From an uncultured Lachnospiraceae bacterium (GTDB taxonomy: Bacteria; Bacillota; Clostridia; Lachnospirales; Lachnospiraceae), in contig CAJUIO010000063.1 in the NCBI GenBank assembly GCA_910586025.1, positions 6,316 through 21,406 of the forward strand: a DNA stretch of 15,091 bases, written 5' to 3'. The notes beneath the pieces are model-generated. The model was not told the DNA's origin, made no database searches, and worked only from the letters and a program-made list of their open reading frames with translations. Both the position numbers and the translations under genes were made by a program. Positions 6,932-14,338 of this stretch are shown here, in pieces. The first letter of the stretch is position 1; the number at the start of each line of letters is the position of its first letter.

Positions 6932-7043
6932 CAGAAACAGCTCCTTTTTCCTCATCTTGATACTGCCCGCTCCGCAGCCGGCAGCCTCACGATACAGTCT
7001 ACCACAAAAAAGGCGCTTTGAGAACTCCGGAGCCGGGGCGAGA

Positions 7044-7634
7044 TCATAATCTGATCTCTTGCCCGGGTTCCACTATCATGGCTCCCTGTGTGACAAAGCC
7101 TGCGGCCTTCTGCGGATCAAAGAGCTTTCCCGGAGCCATGTGGACGGGTATTGTGTGCTTTGCCCTGATCAGCTCCGCACACTCCACGGCCTCCCCCGTA
7201 TCCATGGTGTAGAATCCGTCAATGGGCAGAAAGGCATAATCGATTTTCCGCTCCGCCAGCGTCTCCATCTGTCCGGTCCTTGCCGTATCTCCTGAAAAGT
7301 AGAGGAGAACGCCGTCCACCCGCACAAGATATCCCACGCACTCGCTTTTCGGATGCTTCTCATTATAGGCCTGTGTGGCCTCTACCTCGATATCTCCCGC
7401 CAAAAAGCTCCGATATCCGTCCTCCCCCAGCGCATCCATATTCTGGATAATGCGGCAGTTATCCGCATGCGGGGGCAATTGAATCTGGTTGTGATCGTGA
7501 TGCTGATGGGTCACCAGGATCAGATCCGCCGGCCGGTCATACCCCTCTCCCGCAAACGGATCAATATAGACCACGATCCCGCCCTCCGAAATCAGCCTCA
7601 TGCTGCCATGCCCCTGATAAAGTAATTTTGCCAT
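7044..7634 (-). CDS. MBL-fold metal-dependent hydrolase (UlaG-like)
   Basis: A 196-residue metallo-beta-lactamase-fold protein. The HxHxDH motif is HQHHDH (His43, His45, Asp47, His48). Further likely ligands are His94 in AYNEKHP, Asp116 in FSGDTART and His165 in IPVHMAPG. The short layout resembles UlaG/YtkL-like hydrolases of the beta-lactamase-fold superfamily that lack a binding domain. The physiological substrate is unknown. ATG 7634 is set by GGAGGG 7 bases upstream. It has its own extended -10 element and may be co-transcribed with the ABC-F gene downstream. Confidence 0.9.
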   Translation of the reverse strand: MAKLLYQGHGSMRLISEGGIVVYIDPFAGEGYDRPADLILVTHQHHDHNQIQLPPHADNCRIIQNMDALGEDGYRSFLAGDIEVEATQAYNEKHPKSECVGYLVRVDGVLLYFSGDTARTGQMETLAERKIDYAFLPIDGFYTMDTGEAVECAELIRAKHTIPVHMAPGKLFDPQKAAGFVTQGAMIVEPGQEIRL

Positions 7635-7682
7635 TTCAAATCCCTCCTCAATAGCTCAGTCTTTTAACCATGATACTATCTA

Positions 7683-7691
7683 ATTATATCA
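7683..7691 (-). promoter_or_regulatory. Extended -10 element for the MBL-fold gene
   Basis: The minus strand reads TGATATAAT about 49 bases before ATG 7634. There is no good -35 at 16-18 bases; a TTGGCA lies at 15 bases. Confidence 0.5.
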
Positions 7692-7819
7692 TATTTCTAT
7701 TTCTGCCAAAAGCCGGTTCGTAACACACAAATGTCGGAAATATACAAGACATCCCGTGACAAATCAGGTAAAATACTATTAAATCTAAAACAGAAAGCAC
7801 CAAAGGGAGGGCAATGAAA

Positions 7820-8251
7820 ATGGAAAAAAGGAAAATTGAAGTGATCCCGTATTTGTCTTTCAAAGGAAACTGCGAGGAAGCGCTCAATACCTATATCGAG
7901 GCATTTGGCGGGGAGATTTGTTATATGTCGCGCTGGTCCGAGAGCACATATGAGATGACACCGGATCAGATCGGAAAGGTAATGCACGTGGAGTTTACAC
8001 TGGGCAATACGCATATGGCTGCGGGAGATTCCTTTGACACCGCAGAAATTAACACGGATATAAAGCTGATGATTCACATGGGCTCACAGGAGGAGGCCCT
8101 GCATACCATATCAGTACTGGCAGAGGGCGGAACCATAATTGCACCTCTGCAGCCGCATCCAAAGCCGGATGACGGCGGCTGCGGTTCAGTCACCAGAGAC
8201 CGCTTTGGTTTTACGTGGATTATCACATGCCCGAACCCGGATAAACAGTAG
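7820..8251 (+). CDS. VOC-superfamily protein, PhnB-like
   Basis: The product (about 143 residues) opens with IEVIPYLSFKGNCEEALNTYIEAFGGE and has HVEFTLGNTHMAAGDSF in the middle. It ends with GCGSVTRDRFGFTWIITCP. This is the pattern of PhnB-like members of the glyoxalase/VOC fold, which occur as small dimeric cytosolic proteins. Despite the name of the founding gene, no phosphonate role should be read into it. Two ATGs, 7814 and 7820, share the ribosome site GGGAGG at 7805-7810. The second is 9 bases away and the first only 3, so I prefer 7820. It is followed after 43 bases by the kinase-like stump. Confidence 0.88.
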   Translation: MEKRKIEVIPYLSFKGNCEEALNTYIEAFGGEICYMSRWSESTYEMTPDQIGKVMHVEFTLGNTHMAAGDSFDTAEINTDIKLMIHMGSQEEALHTISVLAEGGTIIAPLQPHPKPDDGGCGSVTRDRFGFTWIITCPNPDKQ

Positions 8252-8272
8252 GGGCCGGCACCACCCTTACTG
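8246..8272. other. Hairpin over the VOC gene stop codon
   Basis: CAGTAGGGG (8246-8254) pairs with CCCTTACTG (8264-8272) through nine positions including one G-T pair, with a nine-base loop. The VOC stop codon is within the left arm. No T-tract follows, so termination is doubtful. Confidence 0.35.
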
Positions 8273-8294
8273 TCAGACATATGGAGGTCAGAAT

Positions 8295-8486
8295 ATGAAA
8301 AACAATATCATTATCGCCGGCGTTCCAAGGGCAGGAAAAAGCACTGCCTCCCACCTTATATCGAAAACCTGCGGTTATCAGCATGTCAGTATGGATTCCG
8401 TCATAGCCGGATTCGAGAAATGCTTTCCGGAAACAGGCGTGAACACTTATGCGGCTCTCTCCCCGCCTATAAATTGTACTGCATAA
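8295..8486 (+). pseudogene. N-terminal stump of a P-loop kinase-like protein
   Basis: From ATG 8295, with GGAGGT 6 bases upstream, the frame reads NIIIAGVPRAGKSTASHLI. This is a classic Walker A for small-molecule kinases, followed by HVSMDSVIAGFEKCFPETG as in adenylate-kinase-like proteins. After about 55 residues the similarity stops, and a few unrelated residues lead to a stop at 8486, inside the 3' end of the convergent acetyltransferase gene. Relatives I recall run to roughly 170-190 residues, so about two thirds of the gene is missing. The break lies near 8455-8466, next to the acetyltransferase stop, which suggests that gene's arrival or a deletion removed the rest. It could in principle still be translated, but it lacks everything after the nucleotide-binding loop. 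Confidence 0.75.
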
Positions 8487-8919
8487 AATTACCGTTCTTC
8501 ACAAAGCCAAAGTCGGTATAGAGCAGCACTCCCATATCCGAGGCCGTAATCTGAACATTGCCGCACCCGTATTCCCCTGCCTCATTCACAACCCGCCGCA
8601 GCAATTCCTTTGCAATTCCCTGTCTGCGGTAATCCCTGGAGGTAAACATGCTGGAAAGCAGCCCGATCCTCCCATTCGGGCATCCAAAATACGGCGGTTT
8701 TTCCACGAATGACATTCCGCTTGTCCCCACGATCCTGTCCCCGTCAACAGCCAGCCAGGAGACAAAAGTGCCGTCTTTAAGATGCCGGTGATAATAGTCA
8801 GTCAATGCGGGCTTAAGATCGATCTCTTCCTTCGCCCCCTCTTCCCTCAGCTGACAGATTCTCATTTCTATAAATATGTCTAAATCCTTTTCCGATAATT
8901 TCCTGTATTGTACAGCCAT
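8467..8919 (-). CDS. GNAT family N-acetyltransferase
   Basis: The 150-residue GNAT domain would transfer an acetyl group from acetyl-CoA to an unknown amine. The acetyl-CoA loop is visible as MFTSRDYRRQGIAKELLRRVV (about 91-111), with RRQGIA as the Q/RxxGxG/A motif. The C-terminal part, ITASDMGVLLYTDFGF, is the usual motif B strand-helix. ATG 8919 is preceded by AGAGG at 5 bases. A near-perfect promoter lies upstream, so this is likely an independently expressed gene. Its end abuts the truncated kinase-like gene on the opposite strand. Confidence 0.92.
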   Translation of the reverse strand: MAVQYRKLSEKDLDIFIEMRICQLREEGAKEEIDLKPALTDYYHRHLKDGTFVSWLAVDGDRIVGTSGMSFVEKPPYFGCPNGRIGLLSSMFTSRDYRRQGIAKELLRRVVNEAGEYGCGNVQITASDMGVLLYTDFGFVKNGNFMQYNL

Positions 8920-8970
8920 AGATTCCTCTCCGTATCATCTCCAAGGTCAATAGTTCTGTTATCTGTTATT

Positions 8971-8999
8971 ATTGTACTTGTCACGCAATTTATTGTCAA
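8971..8999 (-). promoter_or_regulatory. Near-consensus promoter of the first GNAT gene
   Basis: On the minus strand TTGACA (8994-8999) is followed after exactly 17 bases by TACAAT (8971-8976), about 51 bases before ATG 8919. It matches the vegetative sigma factor consensus at 11 of 12 positions. Confidence 0.8.
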
Positions 9000-9034
9000 T
9001 ATACAAGCCATGTGTTCATTTTGATTATATTCCA

Positions 9035-9043
9035 TGATATAAT
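9035..9043 (+). promoter_or_regulatory. Extended -10 element for the second GNAT gene
   Basis: TGATATAAT lies 36 bases before ATG 9080, with a weak TTCATT 17 bases upstream of the TATAAT. The shared intergenic region also holds the divergent promoter of the first GNAT gene. Confidence 0.55.
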
Positions 9044-9079
9044 TGCCGTATCATTTTGAAGAAAAAGGAGATGCTGTTT

Positions 9080-9580
9080 ATGCCGTTTACCTCTATCCCG
9101 CAGCCGGAAATAATCACGATCAATGAAAATCTGCGCCTTCGCCGATATGACGGACACTATGAAAGGTTCCTGCCTCCATATCAGAATCCCTATGTGTATC
9201 AGAATTCAGAAGGCATTTTTGATGATGCCAAAAAACCGGATCTGGACTATGTAAAACGCATGTGCAGTTACCTTGACCGTACCGGAGAGTTCTATTATAT
9301 AGAAGCAAAAGAGAACGATACCTATATCTGTATCGGCGACGTCACTGTGAAGGACAGGAATCCTCCCATCGCCATCTGGGAGGATAAATACCGAGGAAAG
9401 GGAATCGGAACCCTGATAATGCAGACCGTGATCCACCGCCTGAAGACTCTTGGTTTCAAAAGCATCTGCAACTCCACTGTCTACATCTGGAACCTTCCGT
9501 CCCAGAAAATGCATGAATCACTGGGCTTTCGTCAGGTTTCCCAAACGGAAAGGGAATTGATCTATGAACTTACACTGTAG
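9080..9580 (+). CDS. GNAT family N-acetyltransferase
   Basis: A 166-residue acetyltransferase of the GNAT fold. The stretch YYIEAKENDTYICIGDVTVKD gives the central strands. EDKYRGKGIGTLIMQTVIHR holds the acetyl-CoA loop, with the signature RGKGIG, and YIWNLPSQKMHESLGFRQV is the typical RimJ/RimL-like ending in which Asn is followed by a helix and LGF. The substrate is unknown. I chose ATG 9080, because AAAAAGGAG ends 9 bases before it; the longer TTG start at 9056 would place that ribosome site inside the gene. It stands alone on the plus strand and converges on the ABC permease gene. Confidence 0.9.
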   Translation: MPFTSIPQPEIITINENLRLRRYDGHYERFLPPYQNPYVYQNSEGIFDDAKKPDLDYVKRMCSYLDRTGEFYYIEAKENDTYICIGDVTVKDRNPPIAIWEDKYRGKGIGTLIMQTVIHRLKTLGFKSICNSTVYIWNLPSQKMHESLGFRQVSQTERELIYELTL

Positions 9581-9615
9581 ACAGGGATGAAAAGGCGGAC
9601 ATTTCTCATGGAGCA

Positions 9616-9649
9616 AGGCCGCCGCACGAGAATCCCCATGCTGCGGCCT
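9616..9649. terminator. Hairpin between convergent genes, possible weak terminator
   Basis: AGGCCGC (9616-9622) and GCGGCCT (9643-9649) pair perfectly and are extended inward by GCA/TGC across one mismatch, with a 12-base loop. It lies between the second GNAT stop and the ABC permease stop. Only a loose T-rich stretch follows on the plus strand, so termination efficiency is uncertain. Confidence 0.45.
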
Positions 9650-9663
9650 ATTTCACAGCTCCT

Positions 9664-12222
9664 TTAATCTACGGCCCGAAGCCTCTCCACCACGCTCTCC
9701 TTTTCCAGATTCTTAAAGCAGAGGCAGGGAACCGCCGCCACAAGCACGAGCAGAATCGGAGTACAGACATACAGGGGAAGGAGCGTGAAGCGGAAGGTGG
9801 TAAATCCTCCCTCCACCATTGCGCGGACACCGATCCCCACTCCCGGAATGCTGGCTGCAAAGGAAACCGCAAGGGTGATCACCGCATAGAAAAGTCCCTC
9901 GTAGATCAGCATCCTCGTAAGCTGTCTTCTGGTCATTCCCACGGACTGGATCATGGCGAACTCCTTTTTCCTGGAGATAATGGCCGTGATCATACTATTG
10001 GCAAAATTCAGAATTCCCACCAGAGCGATCACAATGCTGATCACATTTCCCATAACGGCCTGAGAGCGCGTCTCCCTCTCATACTGCTTTGCCATGGAGC
10101 TGCGGGAGGTGACAGGCAGGCTCCTGTCCACCTCGTCGGTATACTGCTCCAGCATCTTCTGCGCTTTTGCAAGTCCCTCGTCAGACACATTCACGAAAAG
10201 CCTTCTTGGGGTATTTTCCGGCCACCTTGCCTGAAAATCCGCTGCCGGGATGATGAATTTCAATTCATGGCCGGTTTTCGGATTTCCCTTTTCCGATGCT
10301 CCTTTCGTAACCGGATTGGGAGCCTTTACTATCGCCATGACCGTGTAGGTTTCTCCTTCCAGTTCAATCTCCGTTCCCAGAGAGGCCGTGGGATATACCG
10401 GGTTCTCTCCCGCACCGTCTGTGCCGGTGCTCACCGCAATCACATGGCCGCCGCCGGAAAACACTTCCGCATCGTAAGAGCCTGCAAGAATATTGTACTC
10501 CTCCATGGTCTTTTCCAGGGCAATCCCGTCAAGACCCAGGATGAGCGCAGCTGCCTGTCTGGAGGAGATGGCCTCTTTCAGCATCTTGGGGCCTTCCGGA
10601 TCATATCCGGCCCACTCTGCCAGCCTCTCCTCGCTAAAATAGCTTTCGAGATTGGCCGCCGTCTGCTCATCCATCGCAAAGGCTGTCTCATGGGAATAGA
10701 GATGTCCGAGACCCTCCAGGCCCTCCAGGCCTTCCACCCGGCCTATAAGCTCTGCGCTCAGCGTATTCCCCCGGGGATCATAGCCGTTAGAATAGTCCTC
10801 ACTGGTGAGCTCCGAGAGCTCAAAGTCAGACAGCGTCAGCTCCTCCAGATATTTTTCCATGTCAAAGGAAGCATTTTTGGCATAGAAGCAGCTAAGAAGC
10901 ACCAGCCCCAGAGTCAGGGAGAGAATCACCACCGCGGTTCTCCTGCGGTTACGCCCCAGGTTGGAAAAAGCCATGGCGGGAAGAGAAGCGCCTTTTTTGC
11001 TTTTCTTAATCTTCCTTCGTCCCCCCTCCGTTCCATTGTAGCGCAGCGCCTCCATGGGAGAAACCTTTCCCGCAATGCGGGCGGGCCGCAGACAGGAGAT
11101 CATGACCGTGAGATAAGAAAACAGAGCGGAGCCGATAAAGATCACAGGACTTACCGGAACCCTGGCATTTTCCTGGGAAAAGCTTATAAACACCGGAACC
11201 AGCAAAGCTCCCACAAGATAGCCGATCATAAGTCCCGCAGGAATCCCGATCAGGGAAAGACGCATTCCCTGTCCGTAAATCATCCTCCGAATCTGCTTAT
11301 TGTCTGTCCCCAGGGTTTTCAGTCTGCCGTAAAATTGAATATCGGCCGTTATGGAAATCTGAAACACGTTATAGATGATCAGATAGCCTGCCACAAACAC
11401 CAGCGCCATTCCCAGATACATGGGAAGCCCCTCCTGAGCAGCCATGTAATTCATCTCCGGAGAATAAGCCAGATTCACATTATAGTCAAGGCCCGTAAGA
11501 CCCGTCTCGGCCAGGATCTTATCCATGACCGCCTCCATATTCCGATCCGTGTGCAGCGAAAGCTGAGCCGTGCGCATCCCGATCACCTGACCCTCGCCTT
11601 CAGCCCCTTCGATCATGCGCTCCGCAAAGGAACGGCTTACCCAGGCCATAGACGCATAGGTGGAAGCGTTTGTCTCATAATAACCGCTGAGCCGAAAATG
11701 TGCCTGTGTCTTTTCCTGCCCTGTTATGTCCCTGCGGAAAAAAAGCGTAACCTCCGCTCCAAGCTCACAGGGCACTCCCAGCCTCTCAAGGGTCTGCACA
11801 TCCAGCACGATCTCATCATCCTCCATGGGCATGGTGCCCGTCTGGGGATAGGAAAAGCTGTGCTTTGCATTATAGTCGTCAGACCAGCGGATCTCCACCT
11901 GCTTTCCGGCAAGCTCCTTATTTTCCGCAATCCCCACAACCAGACTCTCCCCGAATGCTGCCACCTCGGGCCTGGATGCGACTGCCTCCAGCTCTTCCTT
12001 ACCAATCCCTTTGAAGGAAATCTGTCCGTCGTAGCCGGTCTGCCGGAAGGTCATCTCCGTCACGTTCCGCTTAATGCTCTGGGCCAGCACAAACAGCACG
12101 GTGAACATCATGGTTGTCAGGATGATCGCAAGCACGGCCACCGCATTGCGCATCCGGTTTGCCTGAAAGCTGCGCCTTGCGAGGGTTCGTATCATAAAAG
12201 CACTCGAATTTTGTTTCCTCAT
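9664..12222 (-). CDS. ABC transporter permease with two FtsX-type modules (MacB-like)
   Basis: An 852-residue membrane protein with two copies of the FtsX layout. TM1 is at about 25-47, a large extracytoplasmic domain runs to about 265, and three helices lie at about 268-382. After a basic linker come TM5 at about 428-447, a second extracytoplasmic domain to about 720, and three helices at about 722-836. FtsX/MacB-type permeases act mechanically on peptides, lipoproteins or the cell wall rather than moving substrates through a pore. Both modules carry the FtsX signatures, for example KTLGTDNKQIRRMI and QSVGMTRRQLTRM after their middle helices. ATG 12222 overlaps the ATPase stop as ATGA, with GGGAGG 9 bases upstream. 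The substrate is unknown. Confidence 0.93.
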   Translation of the reverse strand: MRKQNSSAFMIRTLARRSFQANRMRNAVAVLAIILTTMMFTVLFVLAQSIKRNVTEMTFRQTGYDGQISFKGIGKEELEAVASRPEVAAFGESLVVGIAENKELAGKQVEIRWSDDYNAKHSFSYPQTGTMPMEDDEIVLDVQTLERLGVPCELGAEVTLFFRRDITGQEKTQAHFRLSGYYETNASTYASMAWVSRSFAERMIEGAEGEGQVIGMRTAQLSLHTDRNMEAVMDKILAETGLTGLDYNVNLAYSPEMNYMAAQEGLPMYLGMALVFVAGYLIIYNVFQISITADIQFYGRLKTLGTDNKQIRRMIYGQGMRLSLIGIPAGLMIGYLVGALLVPVFISFSQENARVPVSPVIFIGSALFSYLTVMISCLRPARIAGKVSPMEALRYNGTEGGRRKIKKSKKGASLPAMAFSNLGRNRRRTAVVILSLTLGLVLLSCFYAKNASFDMEKYLEELTLSDFELSELTSEDYSNGYDPRGNTLSAELIGRVEGLEGLEGLGHLYSHETAFAMDEQTAANLESYFSEERLAEWAGYDPEGPKMLKEAISSRQAAALILGLDGIALEKTMEEYNILAGSYDAEVFSGGGHVIAVSTGTDGAGENPVYPTASLGTEIELEGETYTVMAIVKAPNPVTKGASEKGNPKTGHELKFIIPAADFQARWPENTPRRLFVNVSDEGLAKAQKMLEQYTDEVDRSLPVTSRSSMAKQYERETRSQAVMGNVISIVIALVGILNFANSMITAIISRKKEFAMIQSVGMTRRQLTRMLIYEGLFYAVITLAVSFAASIPGVGIGVRAMVEGGFTTFRFTLLPLYVCTPILLVLVAAVPCLCFKNLEKESVVERLRAVD

Positions 12223-12902
12223 CTCCTCTCACCTCCCTGCTCACAGATCCTGCCGTCCTCGATCCGAAGGCTCCTGTCCGCCTGCTGTGCGATCTCCGGA
12301 TTATGCGTGATCATCACGATCGTCTGACGGAATTTTCTGCCCGTCTCCTTCAAGAGTGCGATCACCTCGTCGCTGGTTACGGAGTCCAGGTTCCCGGTAG
12401 GTTCATCCGCAAGCAGGATTGCAGGCTTTCCCGCAAGCGCCCTTGCGATAGCCACTCTCTGCTGCTGCCCGCCGGAGAGTGTGTTAGGCATGTTGTAAAG
12501 CTTTTTCTCAATCCCGAGGAGCGCCGTCACCTCCCCGATAAAATCCTCGTCCGGCTTCTTCCCGTCCAGGAGAACAGGCATGGTGATGTTTTCATACACG
12601 TTGAGTATGGGAACCAGATTGTAATTCTGAAACACAAAGCCGATATTTCTGCGGCGGAACACAGTCAGATCCTCGTCCCGCAGCTTGCTCAGTTCAAAAT
12701 TATCCACCCTCACGCTCCCGCCGCTCGGCCGATCCAGCCCTCCCAGCATGTTCAGCAGCGTGGACTTGCCGCTCCCCGACGTGCCGATAATCGCCACGAA
12801 CTCCCCTTTTTCTATGGAAATACTCACACCGTCCAGAGCCTTCACCAGATTCGGTCCGCTCCCGTAGTGCTTTGTCAGATCCTTTGTGCTCAAAATACTC
12901 AT
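12219..12902 (-). CDS. ABC transporter ATP-binding protein, MacB/LolD-like
   Basis: The 227-residue ATPase energises the double-FtsX permease encoded directly downstream. It has Walker A GTSGSGKST (40-48), Q-loop FQNYNLVP, signature LSGGQQQR (142-149), Walker B ILLADEPTGNLDS (162-174) and switch His200. The FVFQNYNLVPILNVYENI and DEPTGNLD strings are characteristic of the MacB/LolD/FtsE group. I chose ATG 12902 because AGGAGG lies 7 bases upstream; the longer reading frame to 13034 would add 44 residues unlike any ABC N-terminus. The stop overlaps the permease start by four bases, implying translational coupling. No two-component genes, which often accompany such exporters, lie within the window. 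Confidence 0.94.
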   Translation of the reverse strand: MSILSTKDLTKHYGSGPNLVKALDGVSISIEKGEFVAIIGTSGSGKSTLLNMLGGLDRPSGGSVRVDNFELSKLRDEDLTVFRRRNIGFVFQNYNLVPILNVYENITMPVLLDGKKPDEDFIGEVTALLGIEKKLYNMPNTLSGGQQQRVAIARALAGKPAILLADEPTGNLDSVTSDEVIALLKETGRKFRQTIVMITHNPEIAQQADRSLRIEDGRICEQGGERR

Positions 12903-12955
12903 AGTCTTACCTCCTGCATTGCCCGGCCCCTGGCCGTTTTCTTGTTCATGACCTG

Positions 12956-12984
12956 ATCGTAGCAGAAGCGGTGCCGCCGTACAA
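12956..12984 (-). promoter_or_regulatory. Candidate promoter of the ABC exporter operon
   Basis: The minus strand shows TTGTAC (12979-12984), a 17-base spacer and TACGAT (12956-12961), about 54 bases before ATG 12902. Each box matches four of six consensus positions. This is a modest promoter that would suit an activator. Confidence 0.4.
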
Positions 12985-12994
12985 CGCCGGATGA

Positions 12995-13023
12995 AAAAAC
13001 TAATATCCAGGAGGTAAAAACTA
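12995..13023. repeat. Direct repeat AAAAACTA, 21-bp period, upstream of the exporter promoter
   Basis: AAAAACTA occurs at 12995-13002 and again at 13016-13023, exactly 21 bases apart, which is two helical turns. It ends 10 bases upstream of the candidate -35 of the ABC operon. This is where a response regulator binding as a tandem dimer would sit. The role is inferred from spacing and position only. Confidence 0.45.
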
Positions 13024-13078
13024 CTGATTTTCAAGTTTAAAAAAATTTGGTATTTTTATGGTAAACGGAGAATGGAAG

Positions 13079-13087
13079 TGATATAAT
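13079..13087 (+). promoter_or_regulatory. Extended -10 element of asnA
   Basis: TGATATAAT lies 43 bases upstream of ATG 13131, with no good -35. The leader is too short for a T-box riboswitch. Confidence 0.55.
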
Positions 13088-13130
13088 CAAACCTGCAAAA
13101 TTAAAACTATGAAGGAAAAAGAGGTTTTCC

Positions 13131-14141
13131 ATGAATCAATTAATTATTCCAGGCGGCTATCAATCCGCCTTAAATCTCCACGATACGCAGATCGGCATCA
13201 AGACAGTCAAAGATTTCTTCCAGAACCTGCTGGCCGAACGCCTGCATTTATTGCGTGTTTCCGCACCTCTGTTCGTAGAGCCGTCTTCCGGGCTAAACGA
13301 TAACCTGAACGGTGTAGAGAGACCGGTCACTTTCGGCATCAAAGAGCAAAATGACGCGCAGGCCGAAATCGTCCACTCCCTTGCGAAGTGGAAGCGGTTT
13401 GCCTTGCAGAAATACGGTTTTTCCTACGGTGAGGGGCTTTATACTGACATGAGCGCCATCCGCCGAGACGAACAGACCGACAACATCCATTCCATTTATG
13501 TGGATCAATGGGACTGGGAAAAAATCATCTCAAGGGAAGAACGCACGATTGATTTTCTGAAGGAAACGGTACGCATAGTCTATAAAGTCCTGCGCAAGAC
13601 GGAAAAGTATATGGCGATTCGGTACGATTACATAGAAGAAATCCTGCCGCATGATATTTTCTTTATCACCACCCAGGAGCTGGAAGACATGTTTCCTGAT
13701 ATTTCCCCCAAAGAGCGGGAATACAGGATTTCAAGGGAAAAGGGCGCTGTCTGCATCATGCAGATCGGCGGTCTCCTGAAATCAGGCGAAAGACACGACG
13801 GAAGAGCCCCTGATTATGATGACTGGGCATTAAATGCGGACATCGTGGTTTACTATCCGGTACTTGACATCGCATTGGAGCTGTCCTCCATGGGCATCCG
13901 TGTCGATAAAGATTCCCTGCTCAGCCAGCTTGAGAAGGCCGGCTGTCCGGAAAGGGCCGCCCTGCCCTTCCAGAAGGCAATTTTGGAAGACAGAGTGCCG
14001 CTTACCGTCGGCGGCGGTATCGGCCAGTCCCGTATCTGTATGTTTTTCCTGAGAAAAGCGCATATCGGGGAGGTTCAGTCTTCGCTGTGGCCCGCCGATG
14101 TCATGAAGGCGGCGGAGGAAAACGGCATTATGCTGTTATAA
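13131..14141 (+). CDS. asnA: Aspartate-ammonia ligase (asparagine synthetase A)
   Basis: AsnA makes asparagine from aspartate, ammonia and ATP in the cytosol. It is a stand-alone relative of class II aminoacyl-tRNA synthetase catalytic cores. The 336 residues match the family length (330 in E. coli). The hallmark segments are all present: SAPLFVEPSSGLNDNLNG, PVTFGIKEQNDAQAEIVHSL, GLYTDMSAIRRDE, IYVDQWDWEK, and the motif 3-like GGGIGQSRICMFFL near the C-terminus. ATG 13131 has AGAGG 6 bases upstream. It stands alone after a short leader of about 35-40 bases. The transcript could run on into the ABC remnant and C39 gene, since no terminator is seen after its stop. Confidence 0.97.
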   Translation: MNQLIIPGGYQSALNLHDTQIGIKTVKDFFQNLLAERLHLLRVSAPLFVEPSSGLNDNLNGVERPVTFGIKEQNDAQAEIVHSLAKWKRFALQKYGFSYGEGLYTDMSAIRRDEQTDNIHSIYVDQWDWEKIISREERTIDFLKETVRIVYKVLRKTEKYMAIRYDYIEEILPHDIFFITTQELEDMFPDISPKEREYRISREKGAVCIMQIGGLLKSGERHDGRAPDYDDWALNADIVVYYPVLDIALELSSMGIRVDKDSLLSQLEKAGCPERAALPFQKAILEDRVPLTVGGGIGQSRICMFFLRKAHIGEVQSSLWPADVMKAAEENGIMLL

Positions 14142-14338
14142 TAACAAGATGCCAGGGTCAAAAGGCCATTTTTGAATTTTTCCAACTGTCCGGCATAGCC
14201 CAAAATCATTGTTTGCTGTTTGAGGGCAGCTTGGATGAATTACGGCAGAACGCATTGCAGGCTGGATTTGCTGCGGATAATAAAATTAGCGTGGCTAATT
14301 TGGAAGATATGTTCCTGTCTAAGGAGTTGGCAGTATGA
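14142..14338 (+). pseudogene. C-terminal remnant of an ABC transporter ATPase
   Basis: In the frame ending at TGA 14336-14338 the sequence reads LLFEGSLDELRQNALQAGFA, then ANLEDMFLSKEL. This is the typical last 45 or so residues of an ABC-2 type ATP-binding subunit, after the switch region. Nothing upstream encodes Walker A, signature or Walker B, and no usable start codon with a ribosome site lies in this frame after asnA. So only the tail survives. The recognisable part begins at about 14190, while 14142-14190 is of unclear origin. Its stop overlaps the start of the C39 gene as ATGA, an arrangement typical of ABC operons. This suggests the remnant once preceded a permease or the present gene. 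Confidence 0.6.

Noticed and set aside
6990..7030. Terminator between the MBL and ABC-F genes
   Set aside because: The minus strand has a T6 run and a CTCCGGAG palindrome nearby, but no stable GC stem directly precedes the T run, so I do not call it.
8920..9000. A second BirA-like half-site (TTGTCAAT) near 8993-9000
   Set aside because: There is no inverted partner at 14-16 bases. The sequence is explained by the -35 box of the GNAT promoter.
10267..12327. A 686-codon open frame on the plus strand across the ABC permease gene
   Set aside because: It is fully antisense to a clear double-FtsX permease. Its translation is low-complexity, rich in His, Arg, Pro and Gln, with no recognisable domain or ribosome site.
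13088..13130. T-box or other riboswitch leader for asnA
   Set aside because: The leader between the -10 box and the start is only about 40 bases, too short for a T-box, and no T-box sequence or antiterminator is visible.
14148..14172. A start codon ATG at 14148 for the stretch after asnA
   Set aside because: That frame stops after eight codons and is not the frame that carries the ABC ATPase tail.
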